NCBI GenBank assembly: GCA_033725935.1 | Contig: MU867075.1 | Coordinates: forward strand, 62,001-126,000 | Direction: 5' to 3' | DNA: 64,000 nucleotides | From: Cladorrhinum sp. PSN259 | Lineage: Eukaryota > Ascomycota > Sordariomycetes > Sordariales > Podosporaceae | In this document: positions 47,839 through 59,260 of the stretch, one piece after another | Layout: the number at the start of each line of letters is the position of its first letter | Numbering within the stretch: the stretch's first letter is position 1 | The notes under the pieces: generated by a model | What the model was told of the DNA's origin: nothing | The model's input: only the letters and a program-made list of their open reading frames with translations | Database searches by the model: none | Translations under genes and position numbers: made by a program

Positions 47839-48068
47839 GGGTTCTGATCCGATCATTCATCCTTGGTACCTAGCAACTTATTGAGAGACACGTCAGCTGC
47901 CGGTTTGAGACAGGATCAGAATCCCGTTCTACATTCACGAGAATCTATAGGTGACATTAATATCATCTTAACATTCTCAACTAAACTTGACTCTATGGGC
48001 CTATTAGGTAGTACATATAATGTACATTCAGTTCCTTCCCAAGAGCTCCGGCGAGAGCTGTTGAACGC

Positions 48069-48085
48069 CTATGTACTGTACATAG
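48069..48085. repeat. 17-bp perfect palindrome CTATGTACTGTACATAG
   Basis: Eight-base arms around a single T. A related inverted repeat sharing GTACAT/ATGTAC lies 45 bp upstream (48011-48025). The shared half-site suggests a dimeric DNA-binding factor, which is inference. Confidence 0.75.
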
Positions 48086-48339
48086 CTAGCTTATCGCCGT
48101 CCAACCCCACTATTCGGCTGCCATACCCCGCTATCCACCGGAGCCGGCCAAACGTTAGCGCCTACCGCCAAGCTAACCAGTGGGGTGACTTTTTAAAAGC
48201 GAGCAAGAAAAAGCCTTTTCTCTCCGACCAACCATTTTCCACTCAGCTCTTTCTTAGCATTTTCCCCCGGTTAGATGCAAACCGCCGGAGCTGCTGGAGA
48301 GCTTACAAATGCGGCACAAATCCCCTCTCAACCCATGGG

Positions 48340-50145
48340 ATGAGTGACGCGATTCTCACCCAGACTCTTACCGAGTCCTTCATCGCACTCGCCGATGAAG
48401 TCCAGTCGCTGATTGATCGCAAAACAATTCTCGAGCACAAGCTGCGCTATGCTCACGAGCAGGTATGCTTTACACACTTTCTTCTTTCTTGTCTTCCACT
48501 TTTCATGATGATTATATAGCTCTAGATCTGCAGCTGTACTTAAACGATGCAGCACATGGAGACTCTATTCACACTCTGATTTATTTTAACCAAACCACTT
48601 TTGCGATTTGATCTTCTTTGTGTCGATGGCACCTGGCTAACTCGAAATCATTTTTAATAGTACCAGTACCTCGCCGACAAGTATGCGCCAGCCGTACCAG
48701 AAGTGTCTGAGACTTTAGCCAAACTCCAGATTCCTCCGGATTTGCATCCTCTCGTGAGCGCGACGACGGCTGTACCATTACCCATACGGACTCAGACTGG
48801 GAGCACTCAGCATCAGCTTGCGCTGCTCATCAGAGAAGGTCGGAAGGCTGCGCAAAAGTTAGCTGTAGACTTGGAACTGTCGGTCTCGCCAGCGATGGAA
48901 GTGCTGACAACCACATCTACGGTTCTTGAGAAGGACTTTACTGTTGAGGGAAAGAAGGGAGTGTTAGCTTGTCCCTTCTCTGCACCCCTCAAGCAGCCGA
49001 ATCAAGACGGCGGCCAGGGCGAGCCTCGGACCATTAACGGTGGCAGCGGCGCTGGGCTGGTCGACAACTTTCAGGACCCAGCCGGCGATGCTGCCGCAGT
49101 CACGCCGACAGATGATCCCACTCCGCACAAGTCTTCTGATCCCATATGCGCTGCCATGATCGAGGACGTCGTGTCGGTGCCTCCCGCCGCTGCCTCAAAG
49201 TGCCCGATTCGCTATCTTGATAAACACTCGCCTGAAGAAATTGCGCACTACGTTGAGACGCACAAGCATGAAATCCCCCGAAGCCATGAGGTCTGCGTCA
49301 GACGGTACCAGAAGAACGAAGAGCAGATAAGAAAGCTCGACGCCAAGTACGGTAATCTCGTTAGCATGGTTGAGGACTTGAGCCACCTACATCGTCCAAT
49401 GCTACCCGCCCACGCAGGTGATCCAGCGCCTCAGGCGGAGAGTGTGTCCAACAAGAGAGTAGAAGACTGGGCACAGACCATCGTCGCTGGTGATCCAGAG
49501 CAGGACACTCAAGATGACATCCCATTGCCATCTGGCGCTGAAGGAGACGAGGAGGACCGACAAGGTCGCTTTGACCGTCCCCTCAGAGAGGTCCGTGTAG
49601 GCGAATCACCTAGCCGTCCATGGGGAATATCCGTGCCTGCTTCGAAGCTAGGATTCCGGGCCGATGATAAAGTCACCGATTCGTCTCCCGTTCCTCCTCT
49701 CAATCCCCATTTGACAGCGCAAATGACCACCCATATTGCTCCTCGGACAACGACGGCGGAGTCTAAGAAATGCCCGTTTGATCATACGAAGATGGGGGCA
49801 GCTTTCCAGGGCATGTTGAGGCCGGAGCCGACGGCAGAACTGAATAATGCTGGCGGTCCTCGTCCGGGTGCGAATTATGGTCATGGGACTGCGACTGCGG
49901 ATGGCTTCGATAGGCCTTCTTCACCGCTTAAGAATCATGCGACGATGCCTTCGAGTCCGCCACAGGCGGCTACCTTTGTTAATCTTTCTGATCATCTGCC
50001 GCCTCCCGCAGCACCGGGACAAGGGGAAGCAAAGGAAAAGGACGATCGGCCACAGGTTGTGTTCAACATTTCCGGTCCTGTCTTTATAGGATATCCCATG
50101 GAACAAGCTATGCAGTTTATGCAGCAGTTCCAGCAAGGACGGTGA
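48340..50145 (+). CDS. Uncharacterised protein with three Cys-Pro (heme-regulatory-like) motifs
   Basis: Exons 48340-48462 and 48661-50145 (198-bp intron with a GGCTAAC branch) give 535 residues. MSDAILTQTLTESF at 48340 is the chosen start: the frame is open further upstream, but that extension overlaps promoter repeats. The first 130 residues are helical (likely coiled coil, ALADEVQSLIDRKTILEHKL). A compact block (about 221-290: SKCPIRYLDKHSPEEIAHYV, RSHEVCVRRYQKNEEQIRKL) looks like the conserved core. The remainder is Pro/Ser/Asp-rich, ending with a hydrophobic tail (VVFNISGPVFIGYP). Cys-Pro motifs occur at C145 (ACPFSAP), C222 (KCPIRY) and C412 (KCPFDH). I recognise no named family. Confidence 0.85.
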
Positions 50146-50640
50146 AAAAAAAACATGAAGGGGGTTCCACTTACCCTTCTCTGTTTTTTTTTTTTTGATA
50201 TGATGTTGTTGTTGTTGGATAGTCGTATTGTATGAGCTTTTTGAACAGCAAGCAAGGAGTTTTGGGAAGGGCGGCATCATGTTATTAGCATTTGCGATAT
50301 AGAATATTAGCGGGCGTTGCTTGGTATACTGGTGAAGTACCACATAAACATTGTAATAATCAAAGACACAGTTGTCTACAACTAAACCATTTCAAATATT
50401 TGATATTTGGTAACCTTGTTACAACAAACTCTTGAAGAACCCGCTCTAAAATTGCGACTGTGTGTACCAAGAAATAATTCGACCGTTATATCCCAACCGC
50501 TAAATAACGCCGCCGTATGCAATAAAGATAAAAAACACACCTACCTAGCTTGCTTGCTAAATCTCAAATATGCAACAAACACCTCTCCCCAACCAAACAG
50601 ATAAATCAAGAGATCTCCACCCGTCTATCCATCTACTCAT
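50146..50640. other. Convergent 3' spacer
   Basis: 495 bp, A+T-rich, with a T11 run and a short GTT repeat (about 50190-50218). Nothing else seen. Confidence 0.5.
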
Positions 50641-52028
50641 CTATCTCCTCGCACCATTTATACCATTCGATACACCCTTCTTTATCCCAGCCGTCCCGTT
50701 AGTCTCAGAGCTATCATCCCAAGCATCATGGTAACCCCCGCTCTCGGTCTCCCAAAGCGAGATGTCGTCATCATCAGTCATGATGTTGGCAGCATCCATA
50801 TCGTCGGGATTCACCAGCCTGTTTTGGTCGTACTCTTCCTCCTCCCGGAGGGTACCGTCACCGCCACCCAACAACCCATCACCGGCCTCCAAATCATCCT
50901 CGCCTCCCTCGCGAGCTAGCTCCGCTGCCCTGGCCATGGTCCGCTTGTAAATCAGCAGTCCAACAGTGAAGCCCACCGCACCACCGATCAACATGCTGGC
51001 GTAGTTGATCATTTTGTCTCTGCCGGTCATTTTGTCGCCTGATTCGGCGAGTAAAGCAAGTCTGCTCCCAATAAACACGTGAACCAACAATTTCGGCCTA
51101 CATAGATCATTAGCATCAATTCATTCCTCACTCTCACAGGGGAAAAAAAGAAAAAGAACGAAAGAAGGTAGGCCACTCACGTAGTCAGCCCAGTAGCCAA
51201 CGCAAACCTTCCAGGCCCAATACTCCCGATCGTAGCCAAGAACCCATTGCTCAAGCTATAAGGCAGGGGACAAAGCCTAATCATGGCCAAAACGCCGATC
51301 CCGTCCCTCCTCAGCACCTGTCCCAACGCGACGAACCTCCTGTCCTTGCCCACAGTATTATGCACATACCCCTTCAACCATCCTCTACTGGTCATGAACG
51401 CAGCAGTGGACCCAACGATCGTAGAAAGAGCAGCAAGCGGCCATCCCCAGGGAAAACCATAAACGAAACCAGCTATCGTGACTGCGGTGCTGTATCCTAT
51501 CAAAGGAGGGAAACCAGTAATCATCATAAGTCCCGAAATAGGAACCCATCCCCACGAACTGGTCCGTATTGTTTCTGCCAGTGGGCCGAGCGCCGTAAAG
51601 AGTGCGTGGGAGTATATGAGAAAGACTAGTCCAAAGGTGAAAGCAACCAGGAGGGCAATGACGACGGCTACGCGGTGTAATAGCGGGAGAGAGAAGAAGA
51701 AGGTGAGGGCCCGTCGGGATAAGCTCAGTGCGGTGGTGAGCAGCGTCTGAAACATTGATTTCGGGGGCGTGTCGGAGTTTAACGAGGACGAACGGGTTCG
51801 GAACCGATGCGAGGTGGTAGATAATCGTTGTGCGGACGTTATTGGGGCAGAAGAGAGGTTAGGCCTGTGCTGCTGGTGTTGGTGGTGCTGCCATGACGTT
51901 GGCGTCGTGGGGGAGGAAATCGAAGAGGAGGTTGAATGCCTAATTATGCCGTTTTGTTGTTGTTGGTGTTGAGGCGAGTTCGTCCGTCGCGCGCCAACCG
52001 GCGGGAAGTAATTGTCGTCTTCGGGCAT
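50641..52028 (-). CDS. TVP38: Tvp38/TMEM64-type Golgi membrane protein (VTT/SNARE-associated domain)
   Basis: Exons 52028-51181 and 51097-50641 (83-bp intron) give 434 residues. The N-terminal 95 residues are Gln/His/Ser-rich and cytosolic in character. A hydrophobic segment (VAVVIALLVAFTFGLVFLIY) and the VTT core follow: GFPPLIGYSTAVTIAGFVYG, GSTAAFMTSRGWLKGY, IRLCPLPYSLSNGFLATIG and TTPKLLVHVFIGSRLA across the splice. A last transmembrane helix (INYASMLIGGAVGFTVGLLI) precedes an acidic C-terminal tail. Tvp38 is a late-Golgi/vesicle protein, and VTT relatives act as lipid scramblases (family knowledge). An in-frame upstream Met at 52154 would add 42 residues and is less likely. Confidence 0.92.
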
Positions 52029-53047
52029 CTTTCGAGATATTTTCAACCCGTGTGCGTGTGTTTGTATTTGCGTCTGTTGCAGATTGAGAGTGTCGGTGTA
52101 TTTCGCTTCACCGAGGGGAGATGTAGGATTAGGTAGAGACAAGGACGCCCCCAAGACAGAGAAGCACCCACAGCTTATTCTACCTAAAATTCACCTACTC
52201 TCGCCCCCTGGGGAAGAGGTTTCTTTGGACAAGAAAAACCAAAGAAAAAGAAACCAGGACTACCTCCTCTCCAAGGCCATTGATTGAATGTTTTGTTGAG
52301 CAGTGAGGGTGGTGGTGACGACGGATTCGTAAAACGCAGTGCCAGATCTCAGTTGGCACTGGAAATGTAAATGAAATCACCAATCTCCCCAGTCTTCTCG
52401 CTAAACATATAAAAGGGAATGTAAAGAGGATGCAATCAGAGGTGCCACCCAAATCAAACGCGTGAATAAGAAACAAGACGTGACCAGACGGTTGTCAATT
52501 TGAGAGGGAGAAGAAAAGACGAAACGTCAGAGAGGCCGAATCTGGATGTGTCTAGGCTCAGCCCCGAACCGGTGGGTTGGCTTACCAAACCGGCGCAGAG
52601 TGGGTTGGGTGCAAGCTAAGACCAGGGGTTAGGGGTCCAGAAGCATTTATAGCATTTACACAAATACCGTACGATACGGATATCAATTAAGCAAAAATCA
52701 AGGGATGGGAGTCTGGGACAATACCAAGTGGGCGTTCGCGGCGTTGGGGACAGTGAATTGACCCATCCCACACCCAGAAAATCTCCGGCAGGCAAGACAA
52801 GATGGGATGACACGGATGGCACGGGAGCATAAATGCATATTATGGGGCATACATACTGTACGCTTCCCGCCCGTCCATCTTGCATGTATGTACATGAACG
52901 TCATCGAACTTTGGGTGAGTGTAACATAGATTGCCGAGCACGTGAAATGGCAATTGGGATTCTAAAGCTGAGAATGTTTTTGGTTGCTCTAATCTGCTTA
53001 AGAAGCTATCTTGGGGAGCTTAAGATGAACTAGGTACAGCTCATCTG
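52029..53047. other. Spacer upstream of the Tvp38 gene
   Basis: About 1 kb holding the Tvp38 promoter and leader and the 3' end of the CUE-CCCH-SMR gene. No gene or RNA recognised. Confidence 0.5.
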
Positions 53048-55374
53048 TTACCTGCCTCTGCCTCCGGATGGACCCTTTGGGGGCTCTTTGGCCATCGACG
53101 TGTCTCTAACAAGCAGCTTTACCTTGCCCTCGCCGATTTCGACGCCCTGAGAAAGAATGTCGACTTCGTCCTTGTCATCCTCCTTCTTGGTCAGGGACGA
53201 GCCGTCCTTCGAAAGCGATCGGTCCCAGCTGCGAGCGTCAATGCCCAGGATGCCGCCCGTACTGTTGCGATCACCTGGAACCGAGAACTCGCGATAGGCG
53301 TAGCGCCATTCGTTCAGGAAAGTCCGGATTGCCCTGCCGACCTTGTCCTTACCATTTTTGCTGTGGTGTCCGGTACCTGTGATGGCGTAGATCGGTCTGC
53401 TTTCTGTCACGTTCTCCATGAGTACGCCCTCGAGATACTCAACGGCCTCATCGGGGTGCAATCCGTGGAGATCCACGTAGATTTCGGGGCAGCTGGCCCG
53501 ATCCTTGTTCCGCTCCTCATACAATTGGTAAGCCGCTTCGCGATGTGCCTTTCGCATGAGATCGTTCTCGCTCTGGCCACGCAAACTGAGGGCTTTAGCC
53601 GCCCGCGCATCATTGCGATTCCATGCCTGAGCGGCACTTTACATGACTGTCAGGACCATCTTGTTATTTCTCCACACCAGGTATGCAAAACTTACCTCTG
53701 CAGAAACTTGTTGCGGAGACCACCATGCTTGATGGCCTCCTGACGTGCCTTGAGATACGTTTTGTTGGCTCTCTCGCCCGTCTCCAGCCAGGGAATATGC
53801 TTTGGGGTCGGGATTGCCTGGGCGGCTGCACTATTCTCCCCATTACGAATGCTCGTCGAGCTGCCATTGCGAGCCATCTTACGACTCTGCTGGGAAGGCG
53901 TTGGCGACGGAGACATCTTCACAATGTCGGCAAGGGTGCTTGGAGTGAAATTATCTTTGTGGCTATGGCCGTGACCGCCACGCTTGCCATGGTGCTTCTT
54001 TCCTTGCTTAACCAAGGCAGCTCCCAAAGATGGAAAGGCGTCCGCGTCGTCAGGTGAAGGAGCTGCTTGTGTCACCTCCTTTTGCTGGTGTCGGCTGTTT
54101 GGCCGCGACCGAGGGCGGTCTCCTGAGTAGCCATGATGGTGCCCCTTAAATCCAGGTGGAGGGGTTACACCCACAGCAGGGTAATTTGCGGCGCCAGGAA
54201 AGATGGGAAGCTGCTCCGGAGTACCTGGTTGAAGTGCAGGGAAGCTGCTGTAGTCTTGTAAATTCACCGTTGCATGCTGGGTGGGTGAGGTATCTGAGCC
54301 ATCGATTTGGATTCTATTGGCAAGATGTGCCGGATCATGTGAGAAAATGCATGTATCTCCGGCGAGGCAGTTCCCCGCGACCCAGTACCTGCATGTATGG
54401 TTAGTAGGGACCAAAAGGCAGTGAGCTTGTTGAGCCATGACAACTCACTTGCAGATGTGGCTGCTTAGATCATGACTGAATCGGCAGTCGGCGCGCAGGC
54501 ACTGTCCTGTAGATAAGAAAAACTTGCAGATAACGCCAGTCTTTTGCTGGTCGGCTGGGGTAGAGGGACGCGGATCCGGAGTCATGGACCTCCCAATGAT
54601 AACTCGAGCCTCCTCTGTCTGGGCAGCGAGGGCCAAGTTATCCTGATACTGCGTCTCCATGATTGCCTGAACAGCAGCACCGAGGTCATAACCATGCATT
54701 GCGAGCGCAGAGCCTATCTCGTCGTCCGTTTTGGTAGGACCCAGGATAGTCCGCAGCATGTCGTAGGGGCTCATGTCTGACTCCTGCCGAGTCGAAACAA
54801 ATTCGGGAGCAGCGACATTGAGCCCGCTTGAACCACCGATCGATGAAGTAACGCTAACAGCATCATCGCTCACAAGCCAGTCTACATTATCAACCTGCGA
54901 GTCGCCGAACACCTCCTGAGAGGGCGTGTCGTCTGTCGCAAACTGATAGGCGTTCAGGTTCGGGCTGTGAGGAACCGGAACGGCAAAGGCAAGTCTCGGC
55001 GACGGTCTCGGTGATCCAAAAGGAGAGGCGGTGGACGACTTTGTCCGGCTGAAGGGCGTGGGGACAAAACCTGGCGGGGCAAGCGGGCTGACACCCAAGC
55101 GCGGCGATCCCGATAGTGGGGTGCCGGAGCCGCGCCAGGGAGCTGGGGATGGGCGCCGCAAGATCGTCTGCCGAATTGACGGTGGGGAGGCAGCCGTACC
55201 GCCTCCATCTCGGAACCGCCACAAGGCATCTAATATTGCATTATCGAGGGATTGGCCAGTCAGGGTCGTCTTTTTTTTGAGCAGCTCCTCGAGCTTGTCC
55301 GTCTTGTCCTCATCCTCAAGGGTCAAGTTCTGTAGGATTGGGAGACAAATCTCGTATGTCTCGTCAGACACCAT
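53048..55374 (-). CDS. CUE + CCCH zinc finger + SMR domain protein (Cue2/N4BP2-like)
   Basis: Exons 55374-54449, 54388-53696 and 53636-53048 give 735 residues. Order: conserved N-terminus (1-55), Ser/Pro linker, a CUE-like ubiquitin-binding segment (about 200-245, YDMLRTILGPTKTDDEIGSA), two CCCH fingers (about 285-330; CKFFLSTGQCLRADCRFSH and, across a splice, CKYWVAGNCLAGDTCIFSH), a disordered linker, a helix before SMR, and an SMR domain with VDLHGLHPDEAVEYLE (Asp595, His597) and ITGTGHHSKNGKDKVG. In yeast Cue2 the SMR domain cleaves mRNA at collided ribosomes using a D-x-H motif, and CUE domains bind ubiquitin (established knowledge). The match of parts suggests a role in no-go decay; this is inference, since Cue2 itself lacks the CCCH pair. 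Confidence 0.9.
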
Positions 55375-56756
55375 CTTGTGGTGTTCGGGATGTAATATGT
55401 ATTATATACTCCGTTGAGGAGTGGGTCGTAGCCGGCGTCGTCAACCAAGTAGAGAGTGACTCAACGGGTGGTGGTGGTACCGCTTGGATGTGGAAACCGG
55501 CGATAGAAGCAGGCGCAGATTCGCGAAATCGAACCAACAACGAACAGCAAAACAGTATAGTAGTAACAGCCGAAGTTAACGAAAGACAGCAGTAGTAGTA
55601 TTGGTCTGAGTTGGATGCTTCGCCCAAGAGGCCGCGTCGGAGTGAGGCAGCGAGACAGCAAAATGCCAACTGCTGAGGCGGTCTCACCGAGAGACAGGGG
55701 CTACCACAACAACAGATATGATAACACAACTCGGAGGTCGAAGGGCGTCGGTGTCGGGATGGTTGGAGTTGGTATTGCGGGTGTCAGGGCAGCCAATGTC
55801 GTCTAGCAGCATGGTGTCATCCCGCTGCCGGATGGGAGTAGCTGAGCTGAAGGCGGGAGGGAGAAAGGGGGTTCGAGCGAGGCAGAGAGCCGGGGTACAA
55901 GGAGGTGCCCAGCGGAGCGGAGGGGGACGGCCAAGGTCAGGCAAGGTAGCTTAACAAAATGACTACTCCGAACCAGGTAGGAAAAAGAAACAAATTGAAG
56001 TCAGAAGAAGGAGGAAAGCAGATGCAGCGGCCAAGCACGAAGCCAGATCTGAAGGTGTGAAGGTAGGCGAGGCCCAGGGAGGGCAGGCTGCCGTTCAGCT
56101 GAGATCGGGACAGCGGCCTGCGGGACGGAGAAGTGCAGGTCCTGGGGAGCGGGCTCGATGGACCATCTCCCTTTGGGTTGGACAGTCCGTGTCTCCTTTG
56201 AACACGGTGCAGTGAGGTGAGAGGGGCCGCCACTGTGGGGGGGGAAAGGGGTGGGTCGCGCACTGTTGAGGCCGTCAACGCAGCGCCGGGGCCTTGTTGA
56301 TGGGGATGTGGGGTTCAGTCATACTGTGCCAACCTTTGGTCAGAGCGCACTGTGACTGGTTGGGTGTTGCAAGTTCCCGTCCGCTACCCAATGTTCCCCT
56401 GCCCAGCAGCAGCTGTAGTTGGGGGGCATTGCAAGGGTCGCATGAATGACGGTCGACTAGTGCCCGCCCAAGCTTGGGATTGATCATCAGACAAGGCCGC
56501 GTGTGATTGATCAACTCACCCCAAAGAACTTAAACATGAGCTCAATTTCTGAATCTACTCATTTGACCATTTCGTTTGACATGCGCACATGTTGCTAGAT
56601 GCTGTTGTAAACTGATCTTTGCAGATTTGTATATACCTAGCACATCTTTCACCCGTCCTCCTGCACGACACCAGACATTGCCTTGCATCCGCAGCTCAGC
56701 CATGTTGGAAATACCATCTCGATATACCCGAATGGCGTCTTACTCATATCCTCCTC
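55375..56756. other. Spacer between CUE-CCCH-SMR gene and JmjC gene
   Basis: About 1.4 kb: promoter and leader of the CUE-CCCH-SMR gene on the left, 3' side of the JmjC gene on the right. No supportable gene. Weak AGT triplet stretches near 55555-55605. Confidence 0.5.
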
Positions 56757-58528
56757 CTATGGGATCTCTTCCTCGTCGTCATCTGCAAAGCCAAACCCAA
56801 AACTGAAACCTGCGCTTTTCTTTTGTGGCTGGTCAGAATCTTGGCCGTCTCCACCGTCTCCCACGACAGCATCCCATCGCCTTTTCTTTTGTGCTTGCTT
56901 CTCAGCCAGCTGTCTGAGACCTTCTTGGAGTAACTCAGGGCACTCCCCATGGAGGCGGTTAATGAAGAGCTTGTAAGGATCCGTCACTTCTTTCTTGAAC
57001 CCTGATACCTGGTCCTCCTTGTCCTTGAGGAAGGACAAAACGTTGCCCAGGTGCGACTTGGGCACAAAGTTCTGTGTCAGGGCAATTCCGTCGGCAAGGT
57101 TGACAACGAGATGCCACCAGCCACTGGGAACGTGGAGAATCTCGCCCGCCTTACAGATGCCTTCTCTGCAATCGGGCAACTGCCGTGCTTCTGCATGGAA
57201 TTCTAGAAGCCACTCGGCGATGCTAAGTGGGCTTGTAACCTCACTGCTATCCTTGGATACATAGACCCCTGGGACTTGTGCAGATGGAGGGAACATGATC
57301 CAATACTTGGCTCCTTCGATTACTGCATTCCAAGCACTGGTAGCATTTGGATCCTTGTGAAATGTAGAGCCACTGCGCTCAGGGCCAATGATGAGCCAAC
57401 GATGTGCCGGTCTCTCTGAACCCAGAAGCTCAAAAAGGTCGGGACCGAAGCAGTCAGGTTTCCAGTACGCTGCCCCTTCTTCCTTTCCGACCTTCATGCC
57501 CATCTTTTCCGCAAATTTGCGATCAAAGAGGTAAAGCGGGCTTTCGTCCCGGCTGTTGCGCATGTACTGGCAGTATGTATCAAATGACCAGTCAACAGCC
57601 TCAGCGCGGAACACAACATTTGCGTAGCGAGATAGGAGGCTTTCAATGCTCCATGACTGGTATACTGGCCATTTCTGGATACATTTGGTGAGAATAAATG
57701 GTTTCTTGCTCCATTTTTCTGCGAACTCGTTGTATGAGAGATCTTCGAGACGATCAATCTCATTTACTGCCGGAATTTTGTTGGTATAATTCTCAAGTGA
57801 AATGTGGCTGCAAACAAATGGACGATGCAGTACGTCTGAGAAGACGGTGCTGCAATCCACTTTAATCTGTTGCTCCGGAGAGAGACCAAGCACAGTTGAC
57901 CTCCATGTTCCCCGCCACTGGAGGGATGGGTTTTGACCAAGTTCAGATCTAGAAATTGAAGTTAGCCCATGTTCAACTCGACTCGAACCATCATCAATCA
58001 CTGAGATAGGCGAATCGAAGAGAACTCATTATACCATAAATTTTTCTCGATTCGGTAGATCAGAAAGCTTACAACTTTTGGGCCCTTGTTCCAAGAATTT
58101 TAATCCTTTGAGGTCCAAACCTTGAGCTTTGTGTGCCCTTTCAAGTATCAACAGAACAATACTTACTCTAACAAGATTGTCTTCCAGATATCGTCCGACA
58201 TGCAGCAAGCAAAGAGAAACTTGCAAGTGTAGCCCAACAACCTCAACGTATGTGGGTCCAAATACTCGAGAAGCTGTGTAAGCATCTCATCCGGCAAAGC
58301 CTGTAATCTACCCAAGCCGTTCCTGGCATCGTTTCCACTATGGAGATACTTGTTTCCAAGTGGTTTAATTCCGAGGGGGTGTAATGGGATAGCTGAGGTG
58401 AGCATGTTGGTATCTTCCTGGTCATAGTCAGTCATTGAGTGAGTCAAGGGATGACTCCCATTTCCAAAGCTTCGATCCTCCTCTGGAGCGACATTCCGGT
58501 TTGGGTGCTGGTGGTGTAGGAGAATCAT
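56757..58528 (-). CDS. F-box and JmjC domain protein (putative Fe(II)/2-oxoglutarate oxygenase)
   Basis: Exons 58528-58167 and 57948-56757 give 517 residues. The intron is 218 bp with a TTTCTAG acceptor, chosen because it joins the F-box helix to SELGQNPSLQWRGTWRSTVLGL as in related proteins. An F-box lies at about 74-118 (LPDEMLTQLLEYLDPHTLRL). The JmjC domain follows, with the iron triad His318-x-Asp320 (STFHKDPNATSAWN) and His400 (SGWWHLVVNL). JMJD6-group proteins hydroxylate or demethylate proteins (family knowledge); the substrate is unknown here. The C-terminus is basic then Asp/Glu-rich (FADDDEEEIP). The F-box implies contact with an SCF ubiquitin ligase. A third exon inside the long intron cannot be excluded. 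Confidence 0.88.
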
Positions 58529-59260
58529 TGTCGATGACGATGCTTGTCCCAGATCAGTCGACAAGCTGCCGGCGATAGGTGCGTAAAAAGGCAGCCTTGC
58601 AGTGTTCCAATGCCGTGAGTCAAAGTTCGGCAAGCCAACAATCCAAACTCTCCTTGTTGGTGGTGTGAATGAAACTCAAGGATATCGTTGCTTCAAGTCT
58701 TGAGAAGTAAGAAAAAAAGTGGCATGAACCTTCTACAAAAAATCACCACAATATCCCTGGAGGCTTTCCATCATGTGCTGAAAACTGTAATTTTACTACC
58801 TGTGGGTGTTGGAAGCCAAGTGCTAAAACTCAAATGGTGCCCCGCAATTGTATTGCCCCACCAGCTTCCGCTGCGGTTGCTGGTGGTTTTTTTGGTTTGG
58901 GAGAGAGAGGGGTTATTGGTGCCTGAGGCGAACATAAATTCTGCGCGCACCTCCAGAACAATTTTTTATCACTTCGATTCCCACCCACTCAGGCTCTTTT
59001 CTCTCCGCAACCACTCAACTTTCTCAGTGAACAATCAACGTAAGATACCCACGACCTCCCAGATTCATCGCTCCCAGGTATTGTACTGGGATCTTTGCAT
59101 CTATACTCCATTTTCGGAATCCACGTTTTGACAAGTCTATTCTGCAGCGCTCGACGAATCGTTGCGGATTTTTTTCTCTTGCCCCACCATCTACAATCGA
59201 CATTTCTAGATCTAAGCAGCGCTTGGGTCTGGAAATTTTCACAAAACAACAACCGCAATC
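58529..59260. promoter_or_regulatory. Divergent promoter region between JmjC gene and eIF4A
   Basis: 732 bp between divergent start codons. The last 250 bp before eIF4A are pyrimidine-rich, as is common before highly expressed fungal genes. Confidence 0.5.

Larger units (their letters stand above)
47608..48339. promoter_or_regulatory. Divergent promoter region with repeats and palindromes
   Basis: 732 bp between two divergent genes. It contains three 11-bp tandem units (CTGAGCGGACA type, 47806-47838), the inverted repeat GTACAT...ATGTAC (48011-48025) and the 17-bp perfect palindrome CTATGTACTGTACATAG (48069-48085). Confidence 0.5.

Noticed and set aside
47863..48339. In-frame N-terminal extension of the Cys-Pro motif protein
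   Set aside because: The extension runs over promoter palindromes and does not resemble the rest; MSDAIL at 48340 is the better start.
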